A stretch of DNA of 64,000 nt from Paenibacillus alkalitolerans (GTDB lineage: Bacteria > Bacillota > Bacilli > Paenibacillales > YIM-B00363). The stretch is taken from assembly GCF_016482785.1 (NCBI RefSeq), contig NZ_JAEMXM010000005.1, positions 186,001-250,000 on the forward strand, read 5' to 3'. Positions 6,234 through 16,093 of this stretch are shown piece after piece; the stretch's first letter is position 1; the number at the start of each line of letters is the position of its first letter. The notes below the pieces were generated by a model. That model had not been told where the DNA came from. It did not search any database and was given only the letters and a program-made list of their open reading frames with translations. The position numbers were made by a program, and so were the translations under genes.

Positions 6234-7826
6234 TCAAGCTTGTGGTACAGGTTGTTCTTGTTCCTCCCATTCACGAGAGATGTCTCTGATTTTTCGATTA
6301 GCACTTACTAATTGATCTAAAATCCTGTTGAATTCACTTAATGTATCCTCCAAGGTTCGTTTTGGATCAACAAAATGTATGATCTTATACCCTGCAAGTT
6401 GTCCTAAAATCTCTCTTGGAAACTCTTCACTCCAAGGTTCTTCTCTTTCACTAGGTGACCCAAGTACAGCTTCACCATTTACTCCATAGGTATGAGGTTT
6501 GCTTTCATATAAAATGTTTCCTTCTTCATCTGTTAAGAGAACAACCACCGTACCATGAAATCCACGTAGTGCCTCTTTTGTGCGAGTTTTGGTAACTGCG
6601 TCAATACGCCCTGTATCAGAAATTGTAATGCGTGTTCTCATTTTTCTACTGTTTCCAAGTTTATCTTCTTGTTGGCCACTGATTGGGAAACGAAATACTG
6701 CTCGCTCGACAAACCAGATTTCATCACTTATCGCTGGGTTACGGTTGTTATTCACTGTCATCTTTACTTCTGGTCCAGTACCGTTGTCCGTATTTAGGAA
6801 TCGGTTTTCCCGTGTCCGCAGGAGGATAGGGTCATTATGTTGCACTATACCGTTGCCAGCTAATCGTTCGACAAACCAGATTTCATCACTTATCGCTGGG
6901 TTACGGTTGTTATTCACTGTCATCTTTACTTCTGGTCCAGTACCGTTGTCCGTATTTAGGAATCGGTTTTCCCGTGTCCGCAGGAGGATAGGGTCATTAT
7001 GTTGCACTATACCGTTGCCAGCTAATCGTTCGACAAACCAGATTTCATCACTTATCGCTGGGTTACGGTTGTTATTCACTGTCATCTTTACTTCTGGTCC
7101 AGTACCGTTGTCCGTATTTAGGAATCGGTTTTCCCGTGTCCGCAGGAGGATAGGGTCATTATGTTGCACTATACCGTTGCCAGCTAATCGTTCGACAAAC
7201 CAGATTTCATCACTTATCGCTGGGTTACGGTTGTTATTCACTGTCATCTTTACTTCTGGTCCAGTACCGTTGTCCGTATTTAGGAATCGGTTTTCCCGTG
7301 TCCGCAGGAGGATAGGGTCATTATGTTGCACTATACCGTTGCCAGCTAATCGTTCGACAAACCAGATTTCATCACTTATCGCTGGGTTACGGTTGTTATT
7401 CACTGTCATCTTTACTTCTGGTCCAGTACCGTTGTCCGTATTTAGGAATCGGTTTTCCCGTGTCCGCAGGAGGATAGGGTCATTATGTTGCACTATACCG
7501 TTGCCAGCTAATCGTTCGACAAACCAGATTTCATCACTTATCGCTGGGTTACGGTTGTTATTCACTGTCATCTTTACTTCTGGTCCAGTACCGTTGTCCG
7601 TATTTAGGAATCGGTTTTCCCGTGTCCGCAGGAGGATAGGGTCATTATGTTGCACTACACCGTCGCCAGCTAATCGTTCGACAAACCAGACTTCATCACT
7701 TATCGCTGGGTTACGGTTGTTATTCACTGTCATCTTTACTTCTGGTCCAATACCGTTGTCCGTATTTAGGAATCGGTTTTCCCGTGTCCGCAGGAGGATA
7801 GGGTCATTATGTTGAATATTCCTCAT
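6234..7826 (-). CDS. Tandem-repeat protein with seven 54-residue units, possibly beta-trefoil-like
   Basis: This 530-residue protein starts at ATG 7826, chosen over an upstream TTG (7859) because AAGGAG lies 9 bases before it. Residues 5-377 are seven copies of a unit with core DPILLRTRENRFLNTDNG and end DEIWFVERLAGNG. The pattern of I-x-LRT, then RFLN, then W-F-VE resembles one lobe of beta-trefoil (fascin/ricin-like) domains; this is inference from pattern only. Residues 378-530 form a non-repeated domain with a charged helix at the end (LEDTLSEFNRILDQLVSANRK), and match nothing I recognise. There is no signal peptide or membrane segment, so it is probably cytosolic or released in another way. 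It is cargo of the element 5861-8348 and visibly more A/T-rich than its surroundings. Confidence 0.75.
   Translation of the reverse strand: MRNIQHNDPILLRTRENRFLNTDNGIGPEVKMTVNNNRNPAISDEVWFVERLAGDGVVQHNDPILLRTRENRFLNTDNGTGPEVKMTVNNNRNPAISDEIWFVERLAGNGIVQHNDPILLRTRENRFLNTDNGTGPEVKMTVNNNRNPAISDEIWFVERLAGNGIVQHNDPILLRTRENRFLNTDNGTGPEVKMTVNNNRNPAISDEIWFVERLAGNGIVQHNDPILLRTRENRFLNTDNGTGPEVKMTVNNNRNPAISDEIWFVERLAGNGIVQHNDPILLRTRENRFLNTDNGTGPEVKMTVNNNRNPAISDEIWFVERLAGNGIVQHNDPILLRTRENRFLNTDNGTGPEVKMTVNNNRNPAISDEIWFVERAVFRFPISGQQEDKLGNSRKMRTRITISDTGRIDAVTKTRTKEALRGFHGTVVVLLTDEEGNILYESKPHTYGVNGEAVLGSPSEREEPWSEEFPREILGQLAGYKIIHFVDPKRTLEDTLSEFNRILDQLVSANRKIRDISREWEEQEQPVPQA
6702..7814 (-). repeat. Seven tandem 162-bp in-frame repeats
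   Basis: The landmark GGGTCATTATGTTG recurs at 6829, 6991, 7153, 7315, 7477, 7639 and 7801, an exact 162-base period. Units between 6841 and 7650 look identical base for base, including synonymous positions. Only the unit nearest the start codon differs, at a handful of bases. This implies very recent expansion, or homogenisation by recombination, and a copy number that may vary between isolates or be mis-assembled. Confidence 0.95.
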
Positions 7827-7919
7827 AATGCTTCGCTCCTTATGTGAAGTATTGGGCAAACACTGATATTATTCCAACCACCCTTCCGAAATTATGCATG
7901 GTTATATTGAGGTATCAAG

Positions 7920-8191
7920 TTAGCTTGGCTGCGATGATACCAGCAGCCTGCATATGATCGGAACACGTCTTGAATGAGGGGGAGCGACGAGCTCCGCTAC
8001 TGTGACCGGAATAAAGCGTGTCGAAGAAACGGTATCTAACGATGCGATTTTTTGAGTTTCCGCGTCCAATATTTCAATTGTTCCAAGGTGAATTGATTGG
8101 CGCTGCACTATGCTGCCATTTTTAGTCCGCAGGCCTTATACGATGCAATTCGTTTCGCCCACTCGTTTTTGGCGGTGTTCTCTTTAGTCAT
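7920..8191 (-). pseudogene. Degraded IS66-type orf1 (TnpA-like) relic
   Basis: Starting at ATG 8191 the minus strand encodes MTKENTAKNEWAKRIASYKA, a stop where a Trp is expected (AA-stop-CSANQ), then QFTLEQLKYWTRKL. After a frameshift comes a piece with RFIPVTVAEL. Order and motifs match the small accessory protein of IS66-family elements, whose members read IA-x-Y-K-A-S-G ... AAWC ... Q-L-x-YW-L-RK ... F-x-PV-x-V. At least one stop and one frameshift make it non-functional. It starts about 157 bases inside the right end of the element and reads inward. Confidence 0.6.
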
Positions 8192-8304
8192 GTTTAGGAT
8201 GTCTCCATTTTCTCATGAGCTTGGGGCGCTTGAAAGGTGGGGAGTATTTTACGCTTATAGATCAGTTAAATAAGGTCATCTTTGTGTCGCACAACTGGGT
8301 GAGG

Positions 8305-9690
8305 TCATTTTTGTATCGCAGCACAGGTCAACTTTGTGTCGTTAGACAAAAAATATATAAATCCCGTATTCGTGGCATGAATTAATTGATTCTTTGACAT
8401 GTTTAGACCTTGAAAGCTTCCGGAAACAGAAGAATGAGCCGCCAATTGTACAATGACTAACGCAAGAGCCTGGCTTACGGCCCTGCATAAGTTGTATAAC
8501 GTCCAGAACATTCCCGATGCCGCACCCTCGTGTTCCCGCGGTGCCGCCGTCAATACGACCTTCGCAAGCGATGGCCAGGACAAACCCGTAGCGGCGGATA
8601 TAATGCCCAGAGGAATAATTACGGCCATGTTGGACATTTGGTCGTCTAATTGCCCGAGCAAGAGCAGCGAAAGTCCGATGAGAAAGGACCCCAGCAAAAT
8701 CAAGAGTGCAGGTCCGAATCGGTCCGCCAGCTTGCCTCCCAAGGGTGCGGTAAGAAGTTGGGGTGCTGATAAAGGGATAAACAGCATACCCGCCTCCAAA
8801 GGAGTCAGACCCTGCGCTTCTTGTAAATATAATGTCAGCAAAATGGTCACGGAGAAGTAGCCGATACAATAGCTCATCGTTAAGGCGAGGCCGATCGAGT
8901 AGTTACGAAATGTTAAAAGTTTCAATTCAAACAATGGATGTCTCGCTTTTAATTCCAGCATCACAAATGCAATCCAGAGCAGCAGGGACAGGGAGAGCAG
9001 ACCCAGTGTCCGTCCCGACGACCATCCCCAGACTTGCCCCTCGGATAAGACGATCAGCATGGCGGTTAAACCTAGCCCGAATGTCAGAATGCCGGGCCAG
9101 TCCGTCTTAGCTTCCTCCTTTAAAGTTTTATTTGAAAGAACAAGAATGCCCGCGAGCAGACCGATCACACCGAAAGGCACCGCCACGAAAAACATTGAAC
9201 GCCATCCAAACTCCCCGATAAGAGCACCGCCTGTGACCGGACCGAGGAGCGAGCCGGTCACCCATGAAATGTTGTTCACTCCTAGAGCGACTCCAAGCTG
9301 ATTTGGCGGAAATGCCTGCATAAGAAGCGGGGTTGCCGACGCCATCGCCATTGCTGCGCCGGCGCCTTGAAGGAATCTGTAACCGATTAGCCACTCTACG
9401 GAGTTTGCCGTCCCGCACAAAGCCGTCGCAACGGTAAACAAACCGAACCCCCAAACGAATATTCGTTTCGCCCCGAATATATCCGACCATCGACCGGACG
9501 GAAGCAAAAAAACAGTACTGGTGATATAGAATGATGTTATGGTCCATAAACCGGCATTCATGGAGGCGTTGAGATCTTCTGCAAGCGAAGGCAGCCCGAT
9601 GATAACAATGGTAGCGTCGAGATTCGTGATGAACGAAACCATCGTAATGACGACCAACACAACCCACTTATTGCTCCGGACCCGGATCAT
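8305..9690 (-). pseudogene. MFS drug-efflux-type transporter (DHA2), interrupted by the element
   Basis: The N-terminal 447 codons (9690 to 8349) encode a typical 14-helix DHA2/EmrB-like proton antiporter. Visible features are TNLDATIVIIGLPSLAEDLN in helix 1, GRWSDIFGAKR in the helix 2-3 loop, RFLQGAGAAMAMA in helix 4 and VTGSLLGPVTGGALI in helix 5. Past base 8349 the frame runs into the element and ends with a foreign tail (SNDTKLTCAAIQK). The true last helix and tail lie at 5761-5860 on the far side of the element. The truncated product lacks the last membrane helix and is probably inactive or impaired. It was probably a multidrug or metabolite exporter; the substrate is unknown. Confidence 0.85.
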
Positions 9691-9766
9691 TCATGGCACC
9701 CCCGGCTCCCGGTACAATAGATGCTTGTTTTCGCCGTCCAAGTCGTTCGATTTCGTTAGTAATCAT
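9668..9766 (-). CDS. Possible 32-residue upstream ORF overlapping the MFS start
   Basis: An ATG (9766) behind a very good ribosome site (AAGGAGGATGTC) opens a 32-codon frame starting MITNEIERLGRRKQASIV. It ends 23 bases inside the MFS coding region, in another frame. It could couple translation to the MFS start, or be the stump of a deleted gene. No homology is recognised. The region 9767-10026 upstream holds no further gene that I can support. Confidence 0.35.
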   Translation of the reverse strand: MITNEIERLGRRKQASIVPGAGGAMNDPGPEQ

Positions 9767-10026
9767 GACATCCTCCTTCCGTTATTAAAGTTAGTATAAA
9801 TCGCTGCATACCGTGGCGCCGCCGAATAACGGGCATTGATTTTTTTGCTAAGCGCACTTTTAAAAATTACAAATAATATTGACTTCCTCTATGGCTATGA
9901 AAGTTCGCAGATCATATAATTTACATAACAAATTTATTCAAATAGATTTAATTGTTACAAGTCGAGAGATGAAGGGGAGGAAGCGCGGACGGGGACAGCA
10001 ATATTTCCTGCCGCCATCCCCGCCGG

Positions 10027-10821
10027 TTATCGCAGGGAGATTTTCGCCACCATGGAAGGGGGATATCCTTTCATCCGCTTAAACACGTTGCTGAAGTAGG
10101 AGATGTCGTGAAAGCCGCAGCGCTCGGCGACCTCGCTGACCGTAAAATCGCCGGCGGACAGCATCATTTCCGCATTGTTCACGCGAATGAGGTTCAGAAA
10201 TTCTTTGTACGTGCAATTGTTTATTTCTTTGAACAATTTGCCGAGATAGACCGGGTGCAAGTTGACCAGCTCAGCCAGATCCGCAATGTCGATGTCTTCC
10301 GAGTAGTGATCGATTATATAGCTCATGACCTTGTTGATTCTGGCGTCCATGAGCGTGCTTGAGGCTTGCCGGTAAGATATGTTCAGCAAACGGTGGATGA
10401 TGAGTTGAAACAATCCTCTCGCTTGCATCTTATAGCAAGGTTGCTTGCTCATCCATACGTGCTTGAACTCTTTGATGTAGCCCATCAATTCATTCGTGAT
10501 ATGGTTTTTCGTTACGGTTTCGAAGGGCAGGCAGGTGGAATTGTCCGGAGCGGTCCAGTAGAAGTTGAAAGCATAGCAATGCATGGGGCATTCCTTGAAT
10601 GTGTGCGCTTGCCGGACGCTGCCCTCCGGAATGTAAATCATGTCTCCGGCTTCGACCGTAAACTTCTCGCCGTTGACAAAATAGTTGGATTTACCTTCCA
10701 AAATGAATGTAAGATCGTGAAAATCGATCTTCCCCTCGATAATTTCCCAATCGGGAAAACAACGCCTGTCGACGAACAGTTTTATATCGGGGACAAGATG
10801 CTGGTATTTATCAATGTCCAT
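10027..10821 (-). CDS. AraC-family transcriptional regulator
   Basis: This 264-residue protein starts at ATG 10821, with GGAGGT and AAAGGA just upstream. The N-terminal cupin (about residues 10-140) contains EAGDMIYIPEGSVRQAHT, a sugar-sensing domain of the AraC type. The C-terminal double helix-turn-helix (about 165-264) includes VNLHPVYLGKLFKEINN and FTVSEVAERCGFHDISYFSNVFKR. It is transcribed divergently from the GH67 alpha-glucuronidase operon with about 90 bases between the starts, so it most likely activates that operon in response to a glucuronate-bearing sugar. The ligand is an inference from position. Confidence 0.88.
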   Translation of the reverse strand: MDIDKYQHLVPDIKLFVDRRCFPDWEIIEGKIDFHDLTFILEGKSNYFVNGEKFTVEAGDMIYIPEGSVRQAHTFKECPMHCYAFNFYWTAPDNSTCLPFETVTKNHITNELMGYIKEFKHVWMSKQPCYKMQARGLFQLIIHRLLNISYRQASSTLMDARINKVMSYIIDHYSEDIDIADLAELVNLHPVYLGKLFKEINNCTYKEFLNLIRVNNAEMMLSAGDFTVSEVAERCGFHDISYFSNVFKRMKGYPPSMVAKISLR

Positions 10822-10911
10822 ATCCTTTGACCTCCGAACGTTACTATGCAAAATAGTAGCACACTTGATGGAACATGGAGAAGAGAACAAATAATTGGGG
10901 AGGAAACAACA

Positions 10912-13032
10912 GTGAATACAACAAACAACATGAGCCCGCACAACAATGCTTCGAGGGTCAAGACGGGAGCGGCAGACAACGGGTACGAGGCGTGGCTCCG
11001 TTACGGCCTTCTGCCGGAACAAATTCGTGACGGATATGCTTCGTGGTGCTCGCAGCTCGTTATCGCTGAACGGTCCGTTGTTATGGAATCGGTCCGCAAG
11101 GAGCTTGTTCGGGGACTGTCCTCGATGCTCGGCCGGAAGCCGAGGGTGTCGGACAAGCCGGGCAGGAACGGAACGATTTTAGCGGGAACGTTCGAGTGCG
11201 CACAGGTCGCGGCTTTTATCGGAGGTACGGAAATACCCGAGGCGCTTCCGGAAGACGGATTTGTGATAAGAACAGTGGATAACGGTCCGAAGAGCCGCTG
11301 CATCGTGTTGGCGTCGCCGACGGACAAAGGGGTGCTTTACGCCGCCTTTCACTTGCTCCGGCTGATCGGGACCGGGCAGGACTTGCACGCATTGTCGGTT
11401 GTGGAAAGACCTCGCAACCGGCTCCGCATGATCAATCAATGGGACAATATGGACGGCTCGATCGAGCGCGGATATGCGGGCCGGTCGATCTTTTACCGGA
11501 ACGGCAAGTTCATCCGGGACAAGAGCAGGTTTCGCGACTATGCCAGGATGCTCGCATCCGTCGGGGTCAACGCGATCGCGATCAATAACGTGAACGTAAA
11601 CAACGCCGAGACGAAGTTGATTGCTCCGGAGCTGCTGCCGTCGGTTGCAAACGTGGCGGACATCTTTCGGGCGTACGGCATAAAGGTGTATCTCAGCATC
11701 AACTTCGCGTCACCGATCCAGATCGGAGCACTTCCGACCGCCGATCCGTTGGATTCGGGCGTGCGGAGGTGGTGGGCGGAAAGAGCGGAGGACATTTACC
11801 GGCGCATTCCGGATTTCGGAGGTTTCTTGGTGAAGGCCGATTCTGAATTCCGTCCCGGTCCTTTCACGTACGGCCGTAATCACGCAGACGGCGCAAACAT
11901 GCTTGCGGAAGCGCTCGAACCGTTCGGTGGCATCGTCGTATGGCGCTGCTTCGTCTATAACTGCCAGCAGGACTGGCGCGACCGCTCGACGGACCGAGCG
12001 AGAGCCGCTTATGATCATTTCACCCCGTTGGACGGAACTTTCCGCGACAACGTCATTTTGCAAATCAAGAACGGTCCGATGGATTTCCAGGTGCGGGAGC
12101 CTGTGTCTCCGCTGTTCGGCGGCCTGCGTCGGACAAACACCTTGCTTGAGCTGCAAATCACGCAGGAATATACCGGTCAGCAAAGACATCTGTGCTATTT
12201 GGTGCCTCAGTGGAAGGAAATCGTCGATTTAGATACGTATGCCGCGGGCGAAGGCACAACGGTTTCTAAGATCGTCGACGGCTCCGTGTTCGGACGTCCG
12301 TACGGCGGCTTCGCCGCCGTTTCCAACATCGGCGACGACGCGAATTGGTGCGGGCATGTGCTCGCGCAAGCGAATTTATACGGCTTCGGGCGCCTCGCTT
12401 GGAATCCGGAGCTCGCAACGAAGCAAATTACCGACGAGTGGGTCAAGCTTGCTTTCGGAAACGATCCGGAGGTTGCGGCGGCGATCGGCAGGATGCTCCT
12501 TTCCTCTTGGGAAATATACGAAAGTTATACGGCTCCGCTCGGCGTCGGCTGGATGGTCAATCCGGGACATCATTACGGACCGAATGTGGACGGGTATGAA
12601 TACTCCATGTGGGGGACGTATCACTTCGCCGATTGCCATGGCATCGGCGTCGACCGCACGGTTGCGACGGGAACGGGTTTCGCCGGCCAGTACCACGACA
12701 TACCGGCCGCCCGGTACGAGTCGCTTGAGACGTGTCCGGACGAGCTGCTGCTGTTTTTCCATCATGTCCCCTACACACATAGGCTGCACTCGGGGAAAAC
12801 CGTCATCCAACACATCTATGACTCCCACTTCGAAGGCGTGGAGCGGGTCGAAGAGCTGAAGCGCACATGGGAGAGCTTGAGGAGCCGCATCGACGAAGGG
12901 CGGTTCACCCACGTGCTAGGCCGCTTGGAAGAGCAGGTCGAGCACGCGAAGGAGTGGCGGGATATGATCAATACGTATTTTTACCGGAAATCCGGCATTC
13001 CCGACGAGCGGAGCCGGAGGATTTACAGTTAA
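10912..13032 (+). CDS. aguA: GH67 alpha-glucuronidase
   Basis: This 706-residue protein has the usual length for GH67 enzymes, which release 4-O-methylglucuronic acid from the end of short xylo-oligosaccharides. The chosen start is GTG 10912, behind GGGGAGGAA. The catalytic (alpha/beta)8 barrel begins near residue 165 with [23 protein letters not shown] trimmed to [15 protein letters not shown], and carries the acid/base segment [11 protein letters not shown] at about 306-316 and [11 protein letters not shown] near 321. [16 protein letters not shown] near 545 is also family-typical. It has no signal peptide, so it acts inside the cell on imported aldouronates. It heads an operon with a sugar-acid dehydratase and an SDR dehydrogenase, 24 bases before the next gene. 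Confidence 0.88.
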   Translation: MNTTNNMSPHNNASRVKTGAADNGYEAWLRYGLLPEQIRDGYASWCSQLVIAERSVVMESVRKELVRGLSSMLGRKPRVSDKPGRNGTILAGTFECAQVAAFIGGTEIPEALPEDGFVIRTVDNGPKSRCIVLASPTDKGVLYAAFHLLRLIGTGQDLHALSVVERPRNRLRMINQWDNMDGSIERGYAGRSIFYRNGKFIRDKSRFRDYARMLASVGVNAIAINNVNVNNAETKLIAPELLPSVANVADIFRAYGIKVYLSINFASPIQIGALPTADPLDSGVRRWWAERAEDIYRRIPDFGGFLVKADSEFRPGPFTYGRNHADGANMLAEALEPFGGIVVWRCFVYNCQQDWRDRSTDRARAAYDHFTPLDGTFRDNVILQIKNGPMDFQVREPVSPLFGGLRRTNTLLELQITQEYTGQQRHLCYLVPQWKEIVDLDTYAAGEGTTVSKIVDGSVFGRPYGGFAAVSNIGDDANWCGHVLAQANLYGFGRLAWNPELATKQITDEWVKLAFGNDPEVAAAIGRMLLSSWEIYESYTAPLGVGWMVNPGHHYGPNVDGYEYSMWGTYHFADCHGIGVDRTVATGTGFAGQYHDIPAARYESLETCPDELLLFFHHVPYTHRLHSGKTVIQHIYDSHFEGVERVEELKRTWESLRSRIDEGRFTHVLGRLEEQVEHAKEWRDMINTYFYRKSGIPDERSRRIYS

Positions 13033-13056
13033 TTGAAGGTGGGTGAACCGTAAGTC

Positions 13057-14277
<1,221 letters not shown>

Positions 14278-14305
14278 GGCGATTGCAGATAGGGGGAAAA
14301 GAGTG

Positions 14306-15073
14306 ATGCTGTTACAAGGTAAAGTGGCGATTGTGACGGGGGCAGGCAGAGGAATCGGAGCCGCTATTGCCAGAGGCTATGCGCGCGAAGGAGCTTCGGT
14401 CGTTCTTGCAAGCCGCACGATGGAACAGATCGAGGAACAGGCGGAGCGTATCCGGGCCGAATATGGCGCTTCGGTGCTGCCGGTCGCTTGCGACGTGAAG
14501 GAAGAGGCGCAAGTGGAAGAGCTGGTGCGAAAGACGGTGGAAGCGTTCGGCAGCATCGACATATTGGCCAACTGTGCGGGAATTACTATGGTGTCCCCTT
14601 CGGAAGAGCTGACGCTGGAAAACTGGCATAAATGCTTGAGCATTAACTTGGACGGCACGTTCTTGTGCTGCAAGCACGCCGGCAAACAAATGATCGCGCA
14701 AGGGCAAGGCGGCAAGATCGTCAACATTACGTCGATCGTGGCGCACGCCGCGATTCCGCAGCGCGCCGCATATGCGGCAAGCAAGGGCGGAGTCATGCAG
14801 TTGACGCAAAACTTGGCGGTGGAATGGGCCAAGCACAACATCCAGGTGAACGCGATCAGCCCGGGCTTTATTCGCACAGAGATTGTCCAAGCTTTGATAG
14901 AAAAAGGCGTTCATAAGCCGGCCGTGTTGGAAGCGCGCATTCCGGCGGGCCGTATGGGCGAGACCGAAGATATGATCGGACCCGCGCTGTTCCTGTCGTC
15001 ATCGATGTCCGATTACGTGACGGGCACAATAATAAAGGCGGACGGCGGCTGGTTGGCGAACGGATACGTGTAA
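14306..15073 (+). CDS. SDR-family NAD(P)-dependent oxidoreductase
   Basis: This 255-residue classical short-chain dehydrogenase has the cofactor motif TGAGRGIGAAIA at about 12-23, the NAG-type motif ANCAGIT near 88, the catalytic Ser in VNITSIVAH near 141, Y-x3-K in YAASKGG near 155, and a C-terminal DGGWLANGYV. It resembles 2-deoxy-gluconate 3-dehydrogenase/gluconate 5-dehydrogenase (KduD/Gno-like) enzymes. As last gene of the glucuronate operon it probably reduces or oxidises a keto-sugar acid made from released glucuronate. ATG 14306 was chosen because AGGGGG lies 9 bases upstream; a GTG one codon earlier is possible. A terminator follows. Confidence 0.82.
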   Translation: MLLQGKVAIVTGAGRGIGAAIARGYAREGASVVLASRTMEQIEEQAERIRAEYGASVLPVACDVKEEAQVEELVRKTVEAFGSIDILANCAGITMVSPSEELTLENWHKCLSINLDGTFLCCKHAGKQMIAQGQGGKIVNITSIVAHAAIPQRAAYAASKGGVMQLTQNLAVEWAKHNIQVNAISPGFIRTEIVQALIEKGVHKPAVLEARIPAGRMGETEDMIGPALFLSSSMSDYVTGTIIKADGGWLANGYV

Positions 15074-15089
15074 TATGAAAGCATCAAAC

Positions 15090-15133
15090 AAAGAACCTCC
15101 GATCCGCTCTCGTAGTGGTTTTGGAGGTTCTTT
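15090..15133 (+). terminator. Terminator of the glucuronate operon
   Basis: AAAGAACCTCC (15090-15100) pairs with GGAGGTTCTTT (15123-15133). Confidence 0.85.
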
Positions 15134-15179
15134 CGTTTCAGTCTAATACATTATTTTCACCGGACAGCCCTTCCCGCGG

Positions 15180-15220
15180 AAAACGGCCACTTTCGCAGTA
15201 ATTTGCGAGAGAGCCGTTTT
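15180..15220. terminator. Bidirectional-looking hairpin
   Basis: AAAACGGC (15180-15187) pairs with GCCGTTTT (15213-15220), with an inner CGCA/TGCG pairing. T-runs on the plus side (TTTTTT) and partly on the minus side suggest it once ended the minus-strand regulator now reduced to a relic at 15226. Confidence 0.6.
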
Positions 15221-15225
15221 TTCAC

Positions 15226-15390
15226 TTATGGATTGCGTTCCAAATAATGAACCAGCTTGATCCGAGTATCCTGTGACGGCAAGTAAATCATCATTCTGAT
15301 GTCCGGATCGCTGGGAACTTGCAGAGTCATATGCTCGAATTCCAGACGTCCAAGTATAGGATGCTCCAACTCTATGTTGCCGTCAAGGAC
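15226..15390 (-). pseudogene. C-terminal relic of an XRE regulator (MmyB-like domain)
   Basis: The minus strand encodes about 55 residues ending at TAA 15226-15228, with DGNIELEHPILGRLEFEHM and VPSDPDIRMMIYLPSQD. This matches the end of MmyB-like ligand-binding domains of XRE regulators (HP-x-x-G-x-L, L-x-x-P-x-DPD, V-Y-x-P). The helix-turn-helix part is missing. The fragment abuts, in the opposite orientation, a beta-lactamase-fold relic, so a deletion joined two truncated genes near 15390. Confidence 0.65.
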
Positions 15391-15393
15391 ATT

Positions 15394-15987
15394 GCTCCTG
15401 AAGCGATCGACACCATTATCCTTTCTCACGCTCATAGCGATCATTATGGCGGTATCTTCGACGAAGAAGACGGGTTTTCTTTTCCTAACGCCAGATATGT
15501 TCTTTCGAGAGTGGAGTGGACATTCTGGATGGATCAGCCTGATTTAAGCTCTCTAGCTCTTCCGGAGCTTCTCAAGCAAAGAACGGTGCAATTGGCTCAG
15601 AACTGCCTCACTCGCCTTCAACCGAAGCTGAGGCTGATCGAGGACGGAGAAGTCATTTTTCCGGGAATTGCCGCGATTCCTGCAAAAGGAGAGACGCCGG
15701 GGCACAGCGCGTTCCTCGTCTGCTCTAAAGGCGATGCGATGCTAGTAGTGGGTGACGCTTGGCCTCATTATAGGCTGACGCCGGAACATCCTGATTGGCT
15801 TACCGCCTTCGATCTGGACCCGGAGCAGACCGTTCGCACGCGGCGAACATTGCTCGACCGCGCAGCCGAAGAAAAACTGCTGGTGCTGGCCTATCATTTT
15901 CCGTGGCCAAGTCTTGGGCGAATCTTAAGGCGCGGAGCGAATTGGTCATGGGAACCGGTTGAATACAAGTGGCCGGGTCACCCATAA
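15394..15987 (+). pseudogene. MBL-fold metallohydrolase, N-terminally truncated
   Basis: The frame encodes the metal motif LSHAHSDHYGG (H-x-H-x-D-H), a later metal His in GETPGHSAF, the Asp of VVGDAWPHY, and a His near the end (LAYHFPWPS). The N-terminal 80-100 residues expected before the motif are absent. The open frame extends upstream only through sequence belonging to the antisense regulator relic. A start codon for a shorter product is not obvious. It is probably inactive, though the metal-binding core is preserved. Confidence 0.7.
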
Positions 15988-16093
15988 ATCTTGAACGACG
16001 CAGTCCTTTATATAAACTCAACATTTCCCACAGGCATTCTATATTATAATAACTTCGAGAAATCCAGTAGATTGCCAAGGAGAGATGGGAGAA

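Larger units (their letters stand above)
5861..8348. mobile_element. 2,488-bp element with IS21-like ends and cargo gene, inserted in an MFS gene
   Basis: The left end TGTCTAACGATACAAAGTTG (from 5861) and the reverse complement of the right end (8326-8348) agree at 22 of 23 positions. Both flanks carry AAAAA (5856-5860, 8349-8353), consistent with a 5-bp target duplication, and excision restores an MFS reading frame. Inside the right end the motif CGACACAAAG-TGACC recurs three times within 90 bases (8258-8344), like the multiple terminal repeats of IS21-family elements. No istA/istB-like gene is present. The content is a repeat-protein gene (6234-7826), an IS66-type orf1 relic (7920-8191) and about 350 bases at the left (5884-6233) with no clear gene. 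It must have been mobilised in trans, or has lost its transposase. Confidence 0.8.

Noticed and set aside
6702-7814. CRISPR array
   Set aside because: The repeats are 162 bp, contiguous, in frame and without unique spacers.
6580-7815. 411-codon plus-strand frame through the repeats
   Set aside because: It is the antisense of the 162-bp repeat gene; the repeat unit happens to lack stops on that strand. It has no ribosome site, and the minus frame has a good start and a non-repeated end.
7920-8108. Intact 62-codon minus-strand gene
   Set aside because: It is the frameshifted tail of the IS66-type orf1 relic; the homologous start lies in another frame after a stop codon.
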